Origin: DASUGC01 sp035606665
GTDB lineage: Bacteria; Acidobacteriota; Vicinamibacteria; Vicinamibacterales; SCN-69-37
Length of the DNA stretch: 64,000 nucleotides
Direction: 5' to 3'
NCBI GenBank assembly: GCA_035606665.1
Contig: DATNEY010000001.1
Location: 1-64,000 of the forward strand
Shown: in pieces, positions 43,521-51,990 of the stretch
How positions within the stretch are numbered: the stretch's first letter is position 1
Layout: the number at the start of each line of letters is the position of its first letter
Program-made: the position numbers and the translations under genes
Notes under the pieces: model-generated
The model's database searches: none
What the model saw: only the letters and a program-made list of their open reading frames with translations
Told to the model about the DNA's origin: nothing

Positions 43521-43555
43521 ACAATGCAGACCCGGCAGCCGCCGGTCTTAGGGTC

Positions 43556-44785
43556 TTACTTGAACAGGAATCTGACTCCGGTCCAGAACATTCGGCGGAC
43601 GTCGTGCGGCTCGTTCGCTTCGTTGAACATCTGGCGCCATTCGACCACCCAGTGCGCCTCGTGTTTCTTCGCGTCGTTCTGCCACACACGCACGCCGCCG
43701 CCAAACAGCCAGCCGGCCGTCCGGTTGTCGCTGTGGTTGAGATCCCACAGGGTGGGACCCGTGCCGAGGTACGCACCGTTCTTGAACACGTAGTCGAACG
43801 ATCCGTCGATGAGAAGCGCCGTGCGTCCGCCCTCCTCGAGGTTCGACGCAAAGCCCACGGCCGGCGCGAACCGCCAGCCCTTGCCCAGCGCGATGCTGAC
43901 GCCGCCCTTCAGCCCGGCGAGGAAGCAGCCGCCGCATCCGTCACTCGAACCGGCGAGACCGTGCTGCTTGCCGACCATCGGCGCAAAGAACGGACGGACG
44001 CGCAGCGCGCGCTCCAGCGCTTCGGCCTGCTTCAACGCTTCCAGACGCGCGGCTTCGAGCCGATCGGCTTCGGCTTTCGCGGCCGCGGCGCGTGCGGTTT
44101 CAATCCTGAGGGCTTCCACTCTCGCGGCTTCCACCCGTGCGGCTTCCACTCTCGCCGCTTCCACTCTCGCGGCCTCCGCGCGTGCCGCTTCCTGCCGCGC
44201 AGCTTCAGCGCGCGCCGCTTCGGCTCTGGCTGCTTCCTGGCGCGCCGCTTCTGCGCGCGCCGCCTCGGCCGCGCGTCGCGCGGCCTCGCGGCTGGGTTCG
44301 CGCTTGAGGAGCACGAGGTTGCCACAGTCCGCCGGTACGAAGAACGAGTAGGTCTGGCTCATGTCGTCGACGATGAAGTCGTAACCTTTGAGCGGAGCCT
44401 TTCCATCCCAACGGAGGTTCGTCATGATCACCGGGCGCTTTGCCCGGCGAAACGCCATCCACTCCATCGTCGTGCCGGGGGCGAGCGTACTCTCGGTGAC
44501 CCGGCCGTCGGCGAGGATCGCGCGCACTTCCGCATCCAGTGACTCCGCCTTGGCGTGTCTCAGGACGATGGTGATGTCCTTCTGAATCGCTTCGCGTGCC
44601 ATGGATTTCTTGAGCGCATCAACCGTTGGCATGGGACTGACGAACCGAGTGGTAGGACCGTTTACCTTCTTGATCGACCGAACACGCGCATCTTGGCCCG
44701 CGGCAGCGGCCGGCAAGGCAAGACAGGCAACGGCGGCCAGGACAAGGCCGGCACAAACTCTCTTTGAACGAAGTAGTCGCGTCAT
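43556..44785 (-). CDS. Exported protein: Ala-rich coiled coil plus C-terminal beta-barrel
   Basis: The protein has 409 residues from ATG 44785, preceded by GGGGAGTG. A signal peptide (about 1-30, ending AAAAGQ) is followed by a domain with RSIKKVNGPTTRFVSPMPTVDALKKSM and DFIVDDMSQTYSFFVPADCG. Residues of about 168-226 form a long helix made of EAARx pentapeptide repeats. The last 110 residues resemble an outer-membrane beta-barrel of surface-antigen type (GWRFAPAVGFASNLEEGG, ending MFWTGVRFLFK with the terminal aromatic residue). It likely spans the periplasm and anchors in the outer membrane. Confidence 0.75.
   Translation of the reverse strand: MTRLLRSKRVCAGLVLAAVACLALPAAAAGQDARVRSIKKVNGPTTRFVSPMPTVDALKKSMAREAIQKDITIVLRHAKAESLDAEVRAILADGRVTESTLAPGTTMEWMAFRRAKRPVIMTNLRWDGKAPLKGYDFIVDDMSQTYSFFVPADCGNLVLLKREPSREAARRAAEAARAEAARQEAARAEAARAEAARQEAARAEAARVEAARVEAARVEAARVEALRIETARAAAAKAEADRLEAARLEALKQAEALERALRVRPFFAPMVGKQHGLAGSSDGCGGCFLAGLKGGVSIALGKGWRFAPAVGFASNLEEGGRTALLIDGSFDYVFKNGAYLGTGPTLWDLNHSDNRTAGWLFGGGVRVWQNDAKKHEAHWVVEWRQMFNEANEPHDVRRMFWTGVRFLFK
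44109..44280 (-). repeat. 15-bp tandem repeats encoding EAAR(V/A) pentads
   Basis: Units close to CGGCTTCCACTCTCG repeat about eleven times inside the preceding gene. They are perfect enough at the centre (44109-44170) to allow copy-number change by slippage, in steps of five residues without frameshift. Confidence 0.75.
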
Positions 44786-45005
44786 TATCAACACTCCCCT
44801 TATGCGATGGTGGCACTCATCCGGTCGCGAGGCATGTCCGCTATCGCACACTCACGTGCACGTGCCGCCAACTGGTCCAGGCCATGTGAGGAGCAAAGCA
44901 TGTGCCGCGATCATCAGGGCGCTCGACCGCCGGCTGTGGCGCGCGATACCGAATAGTGGTGGCAGAGTGGCCTCCTATTCCGATCGCGGCGCGCGCACGA
45001 AGAAG

Positions 45006-45650
45006 TTAGAAGTCCGGCGTCCTGTCGCCGCGCTCGAGCAGGCCGAGGACCGTGGCCACGTAGCGCCGGGTCTCTTCGAACGGCGGGATGCCGTTGTAGA
45101 GTTCCACGGCGCTCGGACCGGCGTTGTAGCTTGCAAGCGCCAGCGCGATGTCGCCGTGGTGGTCGCCGATGAGTGCGCTCAGATACCTCGTGCCCGCCAT
45201 GATGTTGTCGCGCGGGTCGAACGCATCAGCGACTCCCAGCTCCAGCGCGAGCGCCGGCATGAGCTGCATCAGACCCCGGGCGCCGGCGCTCGAGACTGCA
45301 AGGGCATCGAACGCGGACTCGGTTCGAATAACCGCGCGAATCAGCGCGGGTTCCAGCGCGTAGCGGACGGCCGCCTCCTTGATCAACTCGTCGTAGGCGT
45401 GCTCCGGCGTCAGCCGGAAGGTCTCCGAGGTGGCGACCGTAGCAACCAGTGCGGGCATTGAATGCGTGACTGCCCCGGCGCCGACGTTCGCAGATTTGGT
45501 GGCTGGCAGGTTGGCGGCGTTCGGCGCGACGAGGGCGGCGCCCGCCAGCAGCATCGACCGCATCTGCCGACGGCGCCGTCTCCGCCGGTGCCGCGCCTGG
45601 GGATGCGGTGGGTGCGGGTGATGCGGTGTGGCGCGGTCGCGTCGCCTCAT
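45006..45650 (-). CDS. Lytic transglycosylase (SLT domain)
   Basis: The protein has 214 residues from ATG 45650; the coordinate follows from the TGACATG junction with the PBP stop. It begins with a His/Pro/Arg-rich cytoplasmic start (HHPHPPHPQARHRRRR) and one membrane or signal segment (MLLAGAALVAPNAAN). The SLT domain has the catalytic glutamate in RTESAFDALAVSSAGARGLMQLMP and a NIMAGTRYLSAL helix, ending SYNAGPSAVELY. It cleaves peptidoglycan between MurNAc and GlcNAc with anhydro formation. It is translated immediately after a peptidoglycan polymerase. Confidence 0.9.
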   Translation of the reverse strand: MRRRDRATPHHPHPPHPQARHRRRRRRRQMRSMLLAGAALVAPNAANLPATKSANVGAGAVTHSMPALVATVATSETFRLTPEHAYDELIKEAAVRYALEPALIRAVIRTESAFDALAVSSAGARGLMQLMPALALELGVADAFDPRDNIMAGTRYLSALIGDHHGDIALALASYNAGPSAVELYNGIPPFEETRRYVATVLGLLERGDRTPDF

Positions 45651-45651
45651 G

Positions 45652-47916
45652 TCACTTCCAAGTCCCGGCACTGTTGGCCGCCGGTCGCAAGAGGATCGGT
45701 GGCGGCTGCAGCGCCGCAGTAATGCGTGCTTCCATCGGGGCAGGGAACGCCGGCGCGATTCCCACGATGTTGGAGCCATAGGCCGCGAGCATCAACTCCT
45801 GAAACACCGGCAGCGCCAACCTTCCACCTGTCTCGCTGGATCCAAGCGAACGGTTGTCGTCGAAGCCGATCCTGACGGCGGCGGTGATGCCGCCGGCGCC
45901 GTACGTCGAGCCCACGAAGATCGCGTCCCTGAAGTCATTCGTCGTTCCGGTCTTTCCCATGACCGCGATCGGAAATCCGCGGGATGCGAGCGCATGCGCG
46001 GTGCCGCTGGGCAGGCGCACGACACCACGCAAACCTTCCTGGATGAGCGCGAGGGCGTGCGGATCGATTGCGGCCCGCAGCGGGCCACGCCGCACCGTGG
46101 CGATCCCCTGACTCGCATCGCGCACGACAGTCCGAATCACGTACGGTTCAGCGACGATGCCCGAGGCCATCGTCCGATAGGCATTGGCCAGTTCAAGAAG
46201 ATTCATCTCGGATGCGCCCAGTGCCGTTGTTGGATAGCGCGCAAGGGCCGTGCGGACGCCAAGACTGCGCGAAGTGCGTAGAACGCTGTCGATGCCGATC
46301 TGCCGGGTGATCCATATGGCCACGGCGTTTCTCGACTCGGCGAGCGCCTGGCGGATCGGGATCCATCCCTTGAAGAGGCCGTCGTAGTTCGCGATCCACT
46401 TTGGCGGGCGCCCCAGCCCGTTCGACACGCTGATCGGCTCGTCGGGCACGAGCGTTTCCAGCGTAAACGTGCCGGCCAGAAACGCCGAGAGATACACGAT
46501 CGGTTTCATCGCGGATCCAGGCTGCCGCATGGAACGCGTCACCCTGTTGTAATCGCTGTAGGAAGCCGACCGGCCGTTGTAGAGTTGGCGTCCGCCGGTC
46601 TCTGCGAGAATGCTGCCATCGCTGTTCCGCAGCACGACGACCGATCCTTGAATCACCCCTCGTGCGTTCGGATGCCGCTGCTCGTACCGCGCGAGGCCTC
46701 GCTCCAGCGCCGCGTTCACGATGTCCTGCAGGCGGGCGTCGGCCGTCGCGTACACCTGGATCCGCCCCTGCAGGAGGTCTTCGAGACCCAGACCGTCGTG
46801 GCCCGCCGTCAACTCCGCGAGCACGTGCTCGACGACTGCCGACGCCTGGAACTGCCGCGGGTCCTGTCGGACCACTTGAAGCGAGCGCGCTGTGGCTTGG
46901 GCTGCGACCGCGGACGAAATGAACCCGTCCGACTGCATCAGGGCCAGCGTCTGGTCGCGCCTGGCAACGACCCGTGCCGGGTCCTTTGCGGTCGGCGCGT
47001 AATCGCGAGGCGACTTGGCGATTCCGGCAAGCAACGCCGCCTTGTCGGCATCGTCGGCGGTGAAACTCTTGAGCGGCCGGCCGAAATAGTACTCAGCGGC
47101 TCTGGCGAACCCGTACTGCCCGTTGCCCATGTAGACGAAGCTCGCGTAACGGGCCAGAATCTCTTCCTTCGCGCGGCGCTTCGATCCGAACCGCGCCCGC
47201 ATTTCCTGTTCGAGCCACAGCGAGAGGCGAGTCTCCTCTCGCTTACGAGCCAGCATGTTGACGCCCCGCGCGCCGACGACCCGCGCCAACGCACCCGCCA
47301 TGAATCCAGTGGGGCGGAGCTGGTAGCTGTTCTCTGCTGTCGTCACGCGACGAAGAAAATTTCCGCGAACGAGCTGTTGCGTGATCGTCGACCCGCCCTG
47401 CGGGAAGAGCGAATCCCCCCTCGCCTCGTCGTGACGTCCGCCACGCAGGAGCCGTCCCATCAGCATGCCGACCCTGACTTTCCCGGCCACTCGCGGCAAG
47501 CTGGCGTAGTCGATTCCATTGTGAGAGAAGAAGCGCTTGTCCTCGGCGGCCAGCATGGCGTCGCGCACGATCGGCGGGATGTCCTCGTACCGTGTGATTT
47601 CACGGTACTCCCGAGCGAACTCGATGAGCGGCCGGCCGCCGGCGTCGTAGACACGGCCGATCGTTGGAAACTCGAAGCGGATGAACGGTCCGAGGTCGGG
47701 CAGATTTTGTCGATTGAAATAGACGTGATGAAGCTCGGCGGCGGCGACCAGAACGGCCAGCACTGACCCGACAACCACGGTACGCACGAAAGCGCGAATG
47801 AAGAAGGCCCGCAGGGTAGGCCAAGCCCATCGCGACCCGGCGGCGCGGCCGGGGCTTCCCCGGGCCGGCGCGCCCCTGGCCACGCGGGTAACTACCGATC
47901 GCAGATGCAGCGCCAC
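45652..47916 (-). CDS. Class A penicillin-binding protein (PBP1A-like)
   Basis: This 754-residue protein has one N-terminal membrane helix (about 40-62). A GT51 glycosyltransferase domain (about 105-290) shows the EDKRFFSHNGID and QGGSTITQQLVRG motifs. The transpeptidase domain carries the serine motif SAMK (in RQPGSAMKP), SRN (AESRNAVAIW) and KTGTT. It polymerises and cross-links peptidoglycan. The GT domain has an insertion around GRLLRGGRHDEARGDSLF. One base separates it from the lytic transglycosylase gene, so synthesis and cleavage are co-expressed. Confidence 0.94.
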   Translation of the reverse strand: MALHLRSVVTRVARGAPARGSPGRAAGSRWAWPTLRAFFIRAFVRTVVVGSVLAVLVAAAELHHVYFNRQNLPDLGPFIRFEFPTIGRVYDAGGRPLIEFAREYREITRYEDIPPIVRDAMLAAEDKRFFSHNGIDYASLPRVAGKVRVGMLMGRLLRGGRHDEARGDSLFPQGGSTITQQLVRGNFLRRVTTAENSYQLRPTGFMAGALARVVGARGVNMLARKREETRLSLWLEQEMRARFGSKRRAKEEILARYASFVYMGNGQYGFARAAEYYFGRPLKSFTADDADKAALLAGIAKSPRDYAPTAKDPARVVARRDQTLALMQSDGFISSAVAAQATARSLQVVRQDPRQFQASAVVEHVLAELTAGHDGLGLEDLLQGRIQVYATADARLQDIVNAALERGLARYEQRHPNARGVIQGSVVVLRNSDGSILAETGGRQLYNGRSASYSDYNRVTRSMRQPGSAMKPIVYLSAFLAGTFTLETLVPDEPISVSNGLGRPPKWIANYDGLFKGWIPIRQALAESRNAVAIWITRQIGIDSVLRTSRSLGVRTALARYPTTALGASEMNLLELANAYRTMASGIVAEPYVIRTVVRDASQGIATVRRGPLRAAIDPHALALIQEGLRGVVRLPSGTAHALASRGFPIAVMGKTGTTNDFRDAIFVGSTYGAGGITAAVRIGFDDNRSLGSSETGGRLALPVFQELMLAAYGSNIVGIAPAFPAPMEARITAALQPPPILLRPAANSAGTWK

Positions 47917-47988
47917 GGTGCCTTCACGCAGTCAGTCTAGAGGTCCACCGCCGGCTGACGCTGTTCTGTTGTGCACGGGGCCGAGGCG

Positions 47989-48075
47989 CTCGTCCGATCG
48001 CAGCTTGCGCACGACGTCCCCGCGCGATGCCCGCGCCGCCGGCGTCACCGACGCGAGGATGGCCGCGGCGACCAG
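47989..48075 (-). pseudogene. C-terminal remnant of an ADOP permease
   Basis: The text LVAAAILASVTPAARASR-G-DVVRKLR matches the C-terminal end of the permease at 52261-54696 (LVAAAILASVTPAARASR-V-DVVRALR) in 24 of 26 aligned residues. Nothing of the rest of the protein is present. The fragment overlaps the C-terminal codons of the redoxin gene in another frame. Confidence 0.75.
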
Positions 48076-48623
48076 GCGCGTAGACAAGCGAGCACATCGG
48101 CAGCCGTCGCCCGGCCACCATGCGATTTGCTCACCAGCGCGTAGCGAACGACGCCTGCGCGGTCGATGACAAACGTTGACGGGTACGCCGTTTCCTGCGG
48201 CGCGTCCCAACGCAAGTCGTACGACCGCGTGAAGGCGTAGTTCGGATCCAGGACGAAACGGAAGTTCGGTGGAAAGGGTTTGCCCGCCGCAAACTCCTCG
48301 GCTCGCTTCTGCACGTCCTCAGCCGGCCCCGGATAGACCCAGACGACACGCGCACCGGCCGCCTCGATGTCGGCCGCGGCCTTCAGGAAGTCGCCGAACT
48401 GCCGGTTGCAAAAAGGGCACTGGTATCCCACCCAGCCACGGCCGACGATGAGCACCACCGGACCGGACTTGAGCTCGGCCGACAACGTCAGTTTCCTTCC
48501 GTCAATCTGGCCGAGCGTAAAGTCCGGCGCCTTGTCACCTACCTTGGGGATTGCCGCGACTGACGTGGCGGCGTGCGTGGCGAAGAGTACGAATCCCAGG
48601 CAGAGCAGTGATCGGTGCGTCAT
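48045..48623 (-). CDS. Exported thiol peroxidase/redoxin (AhpC/TSA fold)
   Basis: This 192-residue protein has a signal peptide (about 1-24, ending TSVAA). The thioredoxin-like fold shows KVGDKAPDFTLGQIDGRKLTL and the active-site GYQCPFCNRQFGDF, a CxxC inside a peroxiredoxin-like context. AYPSTFVIDRAGVVRYALVSKSH completes the fold. It probably reduces disulfides or peroxides in the periplasm. The last ten residues (AWSPRPSSRR) are out-of-frame read-through of an ADOP permease remnant. The gene lies 9 bp after the 48633 gene and is likely in its operon. Confidence 0.82.
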   Translation of the reverse strand: MTHRSLLCLGFVLFATHAATSVAAIPKVGDKAPDFTLGQIDGRKLTLSAELKSGPVVLIVGRGWVGYQCPFCNRQFGDFLKAAADIEAAGARVVWVYPGPAEDVQKRAEEFAAGKPFPPNFRFVLDPNYAFTRSYDLRWDAPQETAYPSTFVIDRAGVVRYALVSKSHGGRATAADVLACLRAWSPRPSSRR

Positions 48624-48632
48624 GTTCCGGTC

Positions 48633-49229
48633 TTATCGTACGGGCAGCATCAAATGCGCGTACGGCGTCCCGGGGAACATGACGTACGGGACTTTCGTGT
48701 TGGCCGCGGTCGTCGGGTAACCGTCGAACTTCGTGCCGATGTTGAGAACCATCACGTGCGGACCGGTGTCCACCCATCTGCCGCCGGGCGCAGGCTTCGT
48801 GGCGAACGGATCGGTGTTGCTCGCGTCCGAGCCCCCCGCCAGCATGTAGCCGAAGCCCATCTTGTCCGTCGGCGGATTCTGATGCGCCATAAGGGCGTGC
48901 GCCCATTCCATCCCGTACTTGTCGAGACACATGGGATCGGCCCCGGGCGTGGTCGGCATGTCGGGGAGGCACGTCCAGCCGTTGGTGCCGGCGCGCAACG
49001 TCTTCATGTTCATCTTGTCGTCCATCGTGACGATCGTCGCGCCCTGAGCAATCGCGAGCGGCGCCGCCGACATGGCGCTCTTGATCATGTCCGGTTCGGT
49101 CGTCGGCGCCTTCATCGGGCCGGCCATCTTCGGGGCCGTCGCCTGGACGTCTCCCGGCGTCGCCAGCGAGTTTGCGGTGAAGGCCATCGCGAACAACCCA
49201 ACCGTCAGCAGTCGTGATTTCATACGCAT
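48633..49229 (-). CDS. Secreted protein of unknown function, predicted sigma-regulon member
   Basis: This 198-residue protein has a signal peptide (about 1-23, ending ANSLAT) and GGGAG before the start. The mature part has GWTCLPDMPTTPGADPMC (two cysteines that could bond), GMEWAHALMAHQNPPTDKMGFGYML, GGRWVDTGPHVMVLNIG and VPYVMFPGTPYAHLMLP. No recognised family was recalled. It is preceded by a promoter identical in both boxes to that of the divergent ECF sigma gene, so it should be switched on by that sigma factor. It probably shares a transcript with the redoxin gene downstream. Confidence 0.7.
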   Translation of the reverse strand: MRMKSRLLTVGLFAMAFTANSLATPGDVQATAPKMAGPMKAPTTEPDMIKSAMSAAPLAIAQGATIVTMDDKMNMKTLRAGTNGWTCLPDMPTTPGADPMCLDKYGMEWAHALMAHQNPPTDKMGFGYMLAGGSDASNTDPFATKPAPGGRWVDTGPHVMVLNIGTKFDGYPTTAANTKVPYVMFPGTPYAHLMLPVR

Positions 49230-49251
49230 AGTGAACTCCCTTCTTCGGGGT

Positions 49252-49281
49252 CATTACGAAGCCCGCGAACAGCCGGTTACA
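49252..49281 (-). promoter_or_regulatory. ECF-type promoter of the 48633 gene (TGTAACC-N16-CGTAATG)
   Basis: On the minus strand TGTAACC (49275-49281) and CGTAATG (49252-49258) are 16 nt apart, and the -10 is about 22 bp before the start codon. Both boxes are identical to those of the sigma gene promoter, including the preceding CTT. Confidence 0.8.
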
Positions 49282-49314
49282 CGAGGCCGGCTGGCAGCGC
49301 TGATCCATGCCCGC

Positions 49315-49344
49315 TGTAACCAGATCCACCGCTGCTTCGTAATG
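49315..49344 (+). promoter_or_regulatory. Autoregulated ECF-type promoter of the sigma-NrsF operon
   Basis: TGTAACC (49315-49321) and CGTAATG (49338-49344) are separated by 16 nt. The -35 GTAACC matches what is known for SigF-type sigma factors paired with NrsF. GCGGAGGAG follows before the GTG start. Confidence 0.8.
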
Positions 49345-49367
49345 CCAATCGCGGAGGAGTCTCTGGC

Positions 49368-49919
49368 GTGACTCCCGAGCAGGAGCGCCAGGGCGCCGCG
49401 TTCATGCGGATGGCGCAAGCGGGTGATCAGGACGCTTACACGTCCTTGCTGGTGCTGTTGACGTCCACGACACGGAGGTTCGCTCGGGCGCGGCTGGGCG
49501 GCGTGCCGTGGATCGACGACGTGGTGCAGGAGACGCTACTGACAGTCCACCGCGCACTGCATACGTACGATCCGGCGCGCCCGTTCGGTCCATGGTTCTA
49601 CGCCATCGCCTCGACCCGGCTGATCGACGCCGTCCGACGCGAGCGCCGCATCACGCAAAGGGAGCTGCCGCGCGATTCCGGGTTCGATGTGGCGGAGCCA
49701 TCGGCCGGCGATCAGGACATCGACGTCGAGGCTATTCGCGCGGCGGTTCGATCGTTGCCCGAACGCCAACGTGACGTGATCGAAGGACTGAAGTTCCGGG
49801 ATGAGTCCGTCCGCGATGTCGCGAACCGGACCAACATGTCGATCTCGGCGGTGAAAGTGACGGCGCATCGCGGCTATCAGGCGTTGCGGAAGATCCTCGG
49901 GGGACAGCGTGAGGACTGA
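49368..49919 (+). CDS. ECF RNA polymerase sigma factor (SigF/NrsF-type)
   Basis: This 183-residue protein starts at GTG 49368 behind GGAGGAG. Region 2 reads DAYTSLLVLLTSTTRRFARARLGGVPWIDDVVQETLLTVHRA. Region 4 reads LPERQRDVIEGLKFRDESVRDVANRTNMSISAVKVTAHRGYQAL. The VPWIDDVVQE helix and the overlap with an NrsF gene place it in the SigF-like ECF group. That group is released from its membrane anti-sigma factor by metal or oxidative stress in alphaproteobacteria; stress type here is inferred. Confidence 0.93.
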   Translation: MTPEQERQGAAFMRMAQAGDQDAYTSLLVLLTSTTRRFARARLGGVPWIDDVVQETLLTVHRALHTYDPARPFGPWFYAIASTRLIDAVRRERRITQRELPRDSGFDVAEPSAGDQDIDVEAIRAAVRSLPERQRDVIEGLKFRDESVRDVANRTNMSISAVKVTAHRGYQALRKILGGQRED

Positions 49920-50556
49920 CGAACTCATCGTACAGCTCGCGCGATCGGCGAAGCCGGTGAGGCCGCTCCCTCCGCCCGGTGTTCGAGCAGCGGGGTGGTT
50001 CGCGGCCTCCCTAGTCGTGATGGCTGCCGCGATTGTGCTGATTGGGCCGCGCGACGACCTCAGCTCAGCACTCGGCCGGCCGATCTTCCTGGGATCATTG
50101 GCGGCGCTCTTGTTGACGCTGGCAGGCGGGGGAACTGCGGCCTTCGTTCTGTCCGTGCCCGGCGCGGAACGATCGCCGGCGCAGCGCGTCCTGCCGATAC
50201 TCACTGCCGCGGCATGGTCGGTGATCTGGCTTGTCGTGTTCTCTGCTGCAGACGCGCCCATTCGGCCGACTGCTGCGGTCCATTCGGCGTGTGCGATTGA
50301 GATTGCTGGCTGTGCCGTGGCCAGCGGCTGGCTTCTCTTTGCGATGCTCGCCCGCGCCGCGCCGCTGCAGCCTCTGTGGACCGCGACTGTGGCCAGCCTG
50401 GCGAGCGTCGCTACCGGAGCCGCCGTCGCGCAAATCCTCTGCCCGCTTGACGACCCCACGCATCAGCTGGTCGGTCATGTCGTGATTGCACTGGTCATCG
50501 CGGGCGCCGGTCTGCTGGTGGGAGGCCAGGCGCTCAACACCTGGCGTCGAAGGTGA
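49909..50556 (+). CDS. nrsF: NrsF-type (DUF1109) membrane anti-sigma factor
   Basis: The protein has 215 residues, with GTG 49909 overlapping the sigma gene by 11 bp. Six transmembrane helices follow a short cytoplasmic start (MRTDELIVQLARSAKPVRPLPPPGVRA). The conserved cysteine-bearing segments are present: HSACAIEIAGC and LCPLDDPTHQLVGHV. Cysteines of this kind are needed for response to metals in the Caulobacter homolog. It keeps the sigma factor inactive until stress is sensed. Confidence 0.9.
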   Translation: MRTDELIVQLARSAKPVRPLPPPGVRAAGWFAASLVVMAAAIVLIGPRDDLSSALGRPIFLGSLAALLLTLAGGGTAAFVLSVPGAERSPAQRVLPILTAAAWSVIWLVVFSAADAPIRPTAAVHSACAIEIAGCAVASGWLLFAMLARAAPLQPLWTATVASLASVATGAAVAQILCPLDDPTHQLVGHVVIALVIAGAGLLVGGQALNTWRRR

Positions 50557-50649
50557 CCTCCTAGCGGAACACGCCGTGTAACGGTTAGTAACCTCCGCAA
50601 CCAGGCCAGGACAGGTGTCTAATTCTGCAACGCCAATAGCGGAGGGCAC

Positions 50650-51552
50650 ATGCGTCTACACCTCACCGTAGTCACGATTCTGCTCTGCAGCCTCGCAGGA
50701 TTTGGCCGCGCGGCGTCCGGCACGAGTCAGGCGAATTCAACCGGTACGTTCGTGGGCACGACATCCGCGCCCGCCGCACTGCTTGAGTTTCTCGACGCTC
50801 CGGCTGGAACCCACGCCGAGCTCGTCGAGTGGTCCTTGTCGTTGACCTCACACTCCCAGTACACACTTCACGCCTCGTATGGCCTGACGCAGCCGAACTT
50901 TCCCGGCATCCAGCGAGATCGCCATGAAGTGGATCGAAAGGGGAGCTGGACTGCCCGCAAAGGCACGAAGTGGAGTCCGTCGGAAGACGTCGTCGATCTC
51001 GGCGGTTTGGCGTTCGTGCGCGTCGGTCCGAATGTGATTCACGTCCTGTCGGCCGACCGTGCGCTCCTGACCGGCAACGGTGCATGGAGCTTTTCGTTGA
51101 ACCGCGCCGACGCCGCTGAGCCCGCCGTGGATCCGTCGCTGCCGTCAATGCTGGGTCCCGGGGGTAACTACACGATTTCGCCGCTAGCCACTGGTCCGAC
51201 GGTGTATGGCGTCTTCGAAGGGCGCACACCGTGTCAGGGTGTGGCTCGTCTGCTCGCGCGCGAGGTCGCTCCGGGCTGCCCCAAATTGAAATTTCGACTG
51301 ACCCTCTACCAGAATCCTGACAACCGGAGACCGACGACATTCAAGCTGGAAGGGACGTTGTACCGCGCTGACCGCGTCGAGGGACCGTTCGCACTCTCCG
51401 AGAAAGGCGTCATCACGCTCGAGGGCCCGAATCGCACGACGCTCATATCCCTGCTCAAGGTCAGCGACGACGCCGTCATGTTTCTGGATCGATCCGGAAA
51501 CCTGCTCGTCGGCAACGCGTCATTCAGCTACACGCTCGAGCGGAAAAAGTAG
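50650..51552 (+). CDS. Secreted protein with two NlpE-like repeats
   Basis: This 300-residue protein has a signal peptide (1-22, ending FGRA). The mature protein appears to be a tandem duplication. The first half runs through TLHASYGLTQPNFPG to LLTGNGAWSFSLNR. The second half (YGVFEGRTPCQGVARLLAREVAPGC, then FRLTLYQNPDNRRPTTFKLEGTLYR and GVITLEG) ends LLVGNASFSYTLERKK. The second half follows the NlpE N-terminal (copper/envelope stress lipoprotein) pattern, though this protein has no lipobox. It is probably periplasmic. It lies about 90 bp after the anti-sigma gene on the same strand. Confidence 0.68.
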   Translation: MRLHLTVVTILLCSLAGFGRAASGTSQANSTGTFVGTTSAPAALLEFLDAPAGTHAELVEWSLSLTSHSQYTLHASYGLTQPNFPGIQRDRHEVDRKGSWTARKGTKWSPSEDVVDLGGLAFVRVGPNVIHVLSADRALLTGNGAWSFSLNRADAAEPAVDPSLPSMLGPGGNYTISPLATGPTVYGVFEGRTPCQGVARLLAREVAPGCPKLKFRLTLYQNPDNRRPTTFKLEGTLYRADRVEGPFALSEKGVITLEGPNRTTLISLLKVSDDAVMFLDRSGNLLVGNASFSYTLERKK

Positions 51553-51564
51553 AGGAGAACTGAG

Positions 51565-51960
51565 ATGCCCACCCAGAAGATCAACCGTTTCGCGCTCGCC
51601 CTGACCGCTCTCAATCTCGTCGCGATGCTCGCGTTCTGGTCGCAGGTGCAGGTGACCAGCGCGCAAGCCGTTCCTGACGTGCTGCGCGCCAAGGGGCTCC
51701 AGATCGTCGACGACCGCGGCATGGTCCGCGCGCAGATCATCGTTCAGCCCGGCGGCAACACCGTGCTCTTCAGGCTCATTGATCAGAATCAGAAACCGCT
51801 CGTGAAGCTCGGCGCGGGCGCCGACGGATCGGGGCTGATGCTCACCGGCGATCCTGCGACGCAGGAGTGGAGCGGGATTCAGCTCCTGGCCAAGCCAGCC
51901 GGCACCACCGTGCGGCTGCTCAATCTGGACGGCAAGGAACGCGTGATCAAGCCGGAGTAA
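51565..51960 (+). CDS. Small exported protein of unknown function
   Basis: This 131-residue protein has GAGGAGAAC before the ATG. An N-terminal signal or anchor (FALALTALNLVAMLAFW) is followed by a compact beta-rich domain (LRAKGLQIVDDRGMVRAQIIVQPGGNTVLFRLIDQ, GADGSGLMLTGD and TTVRLLNLDGKERVIKP). No catalytic motif was seen. It follows the NlpE-like gene by 12 bp, so it is probably in the same operon. Confidence 0.7.
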   Translation: MPTQKINRFALALTALNLVAMLAFWSQVQVTSAQAVPDVLRAKGLQIVDDRGMVRAQIIVQPGGNTVLFRLIDQNQKPLVKLGAGADGSGLMLTGDPATQEWSGIQLLAKPAGTTVRLLNLDGKERVIKPE

Positions 51961-51990
51961 GGAGCCGTCCCGGCGAACTCGGCCCGGTCA

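Noticed and set aside
50580..50640. GTAAC-containing stretch before the NlpE-like gene as another copy of the sigma promoter
   Set aside because: No CGTAA or CGAA box occurs at the right 16-17-nt distance, so it does not match the divergent promoter pair.
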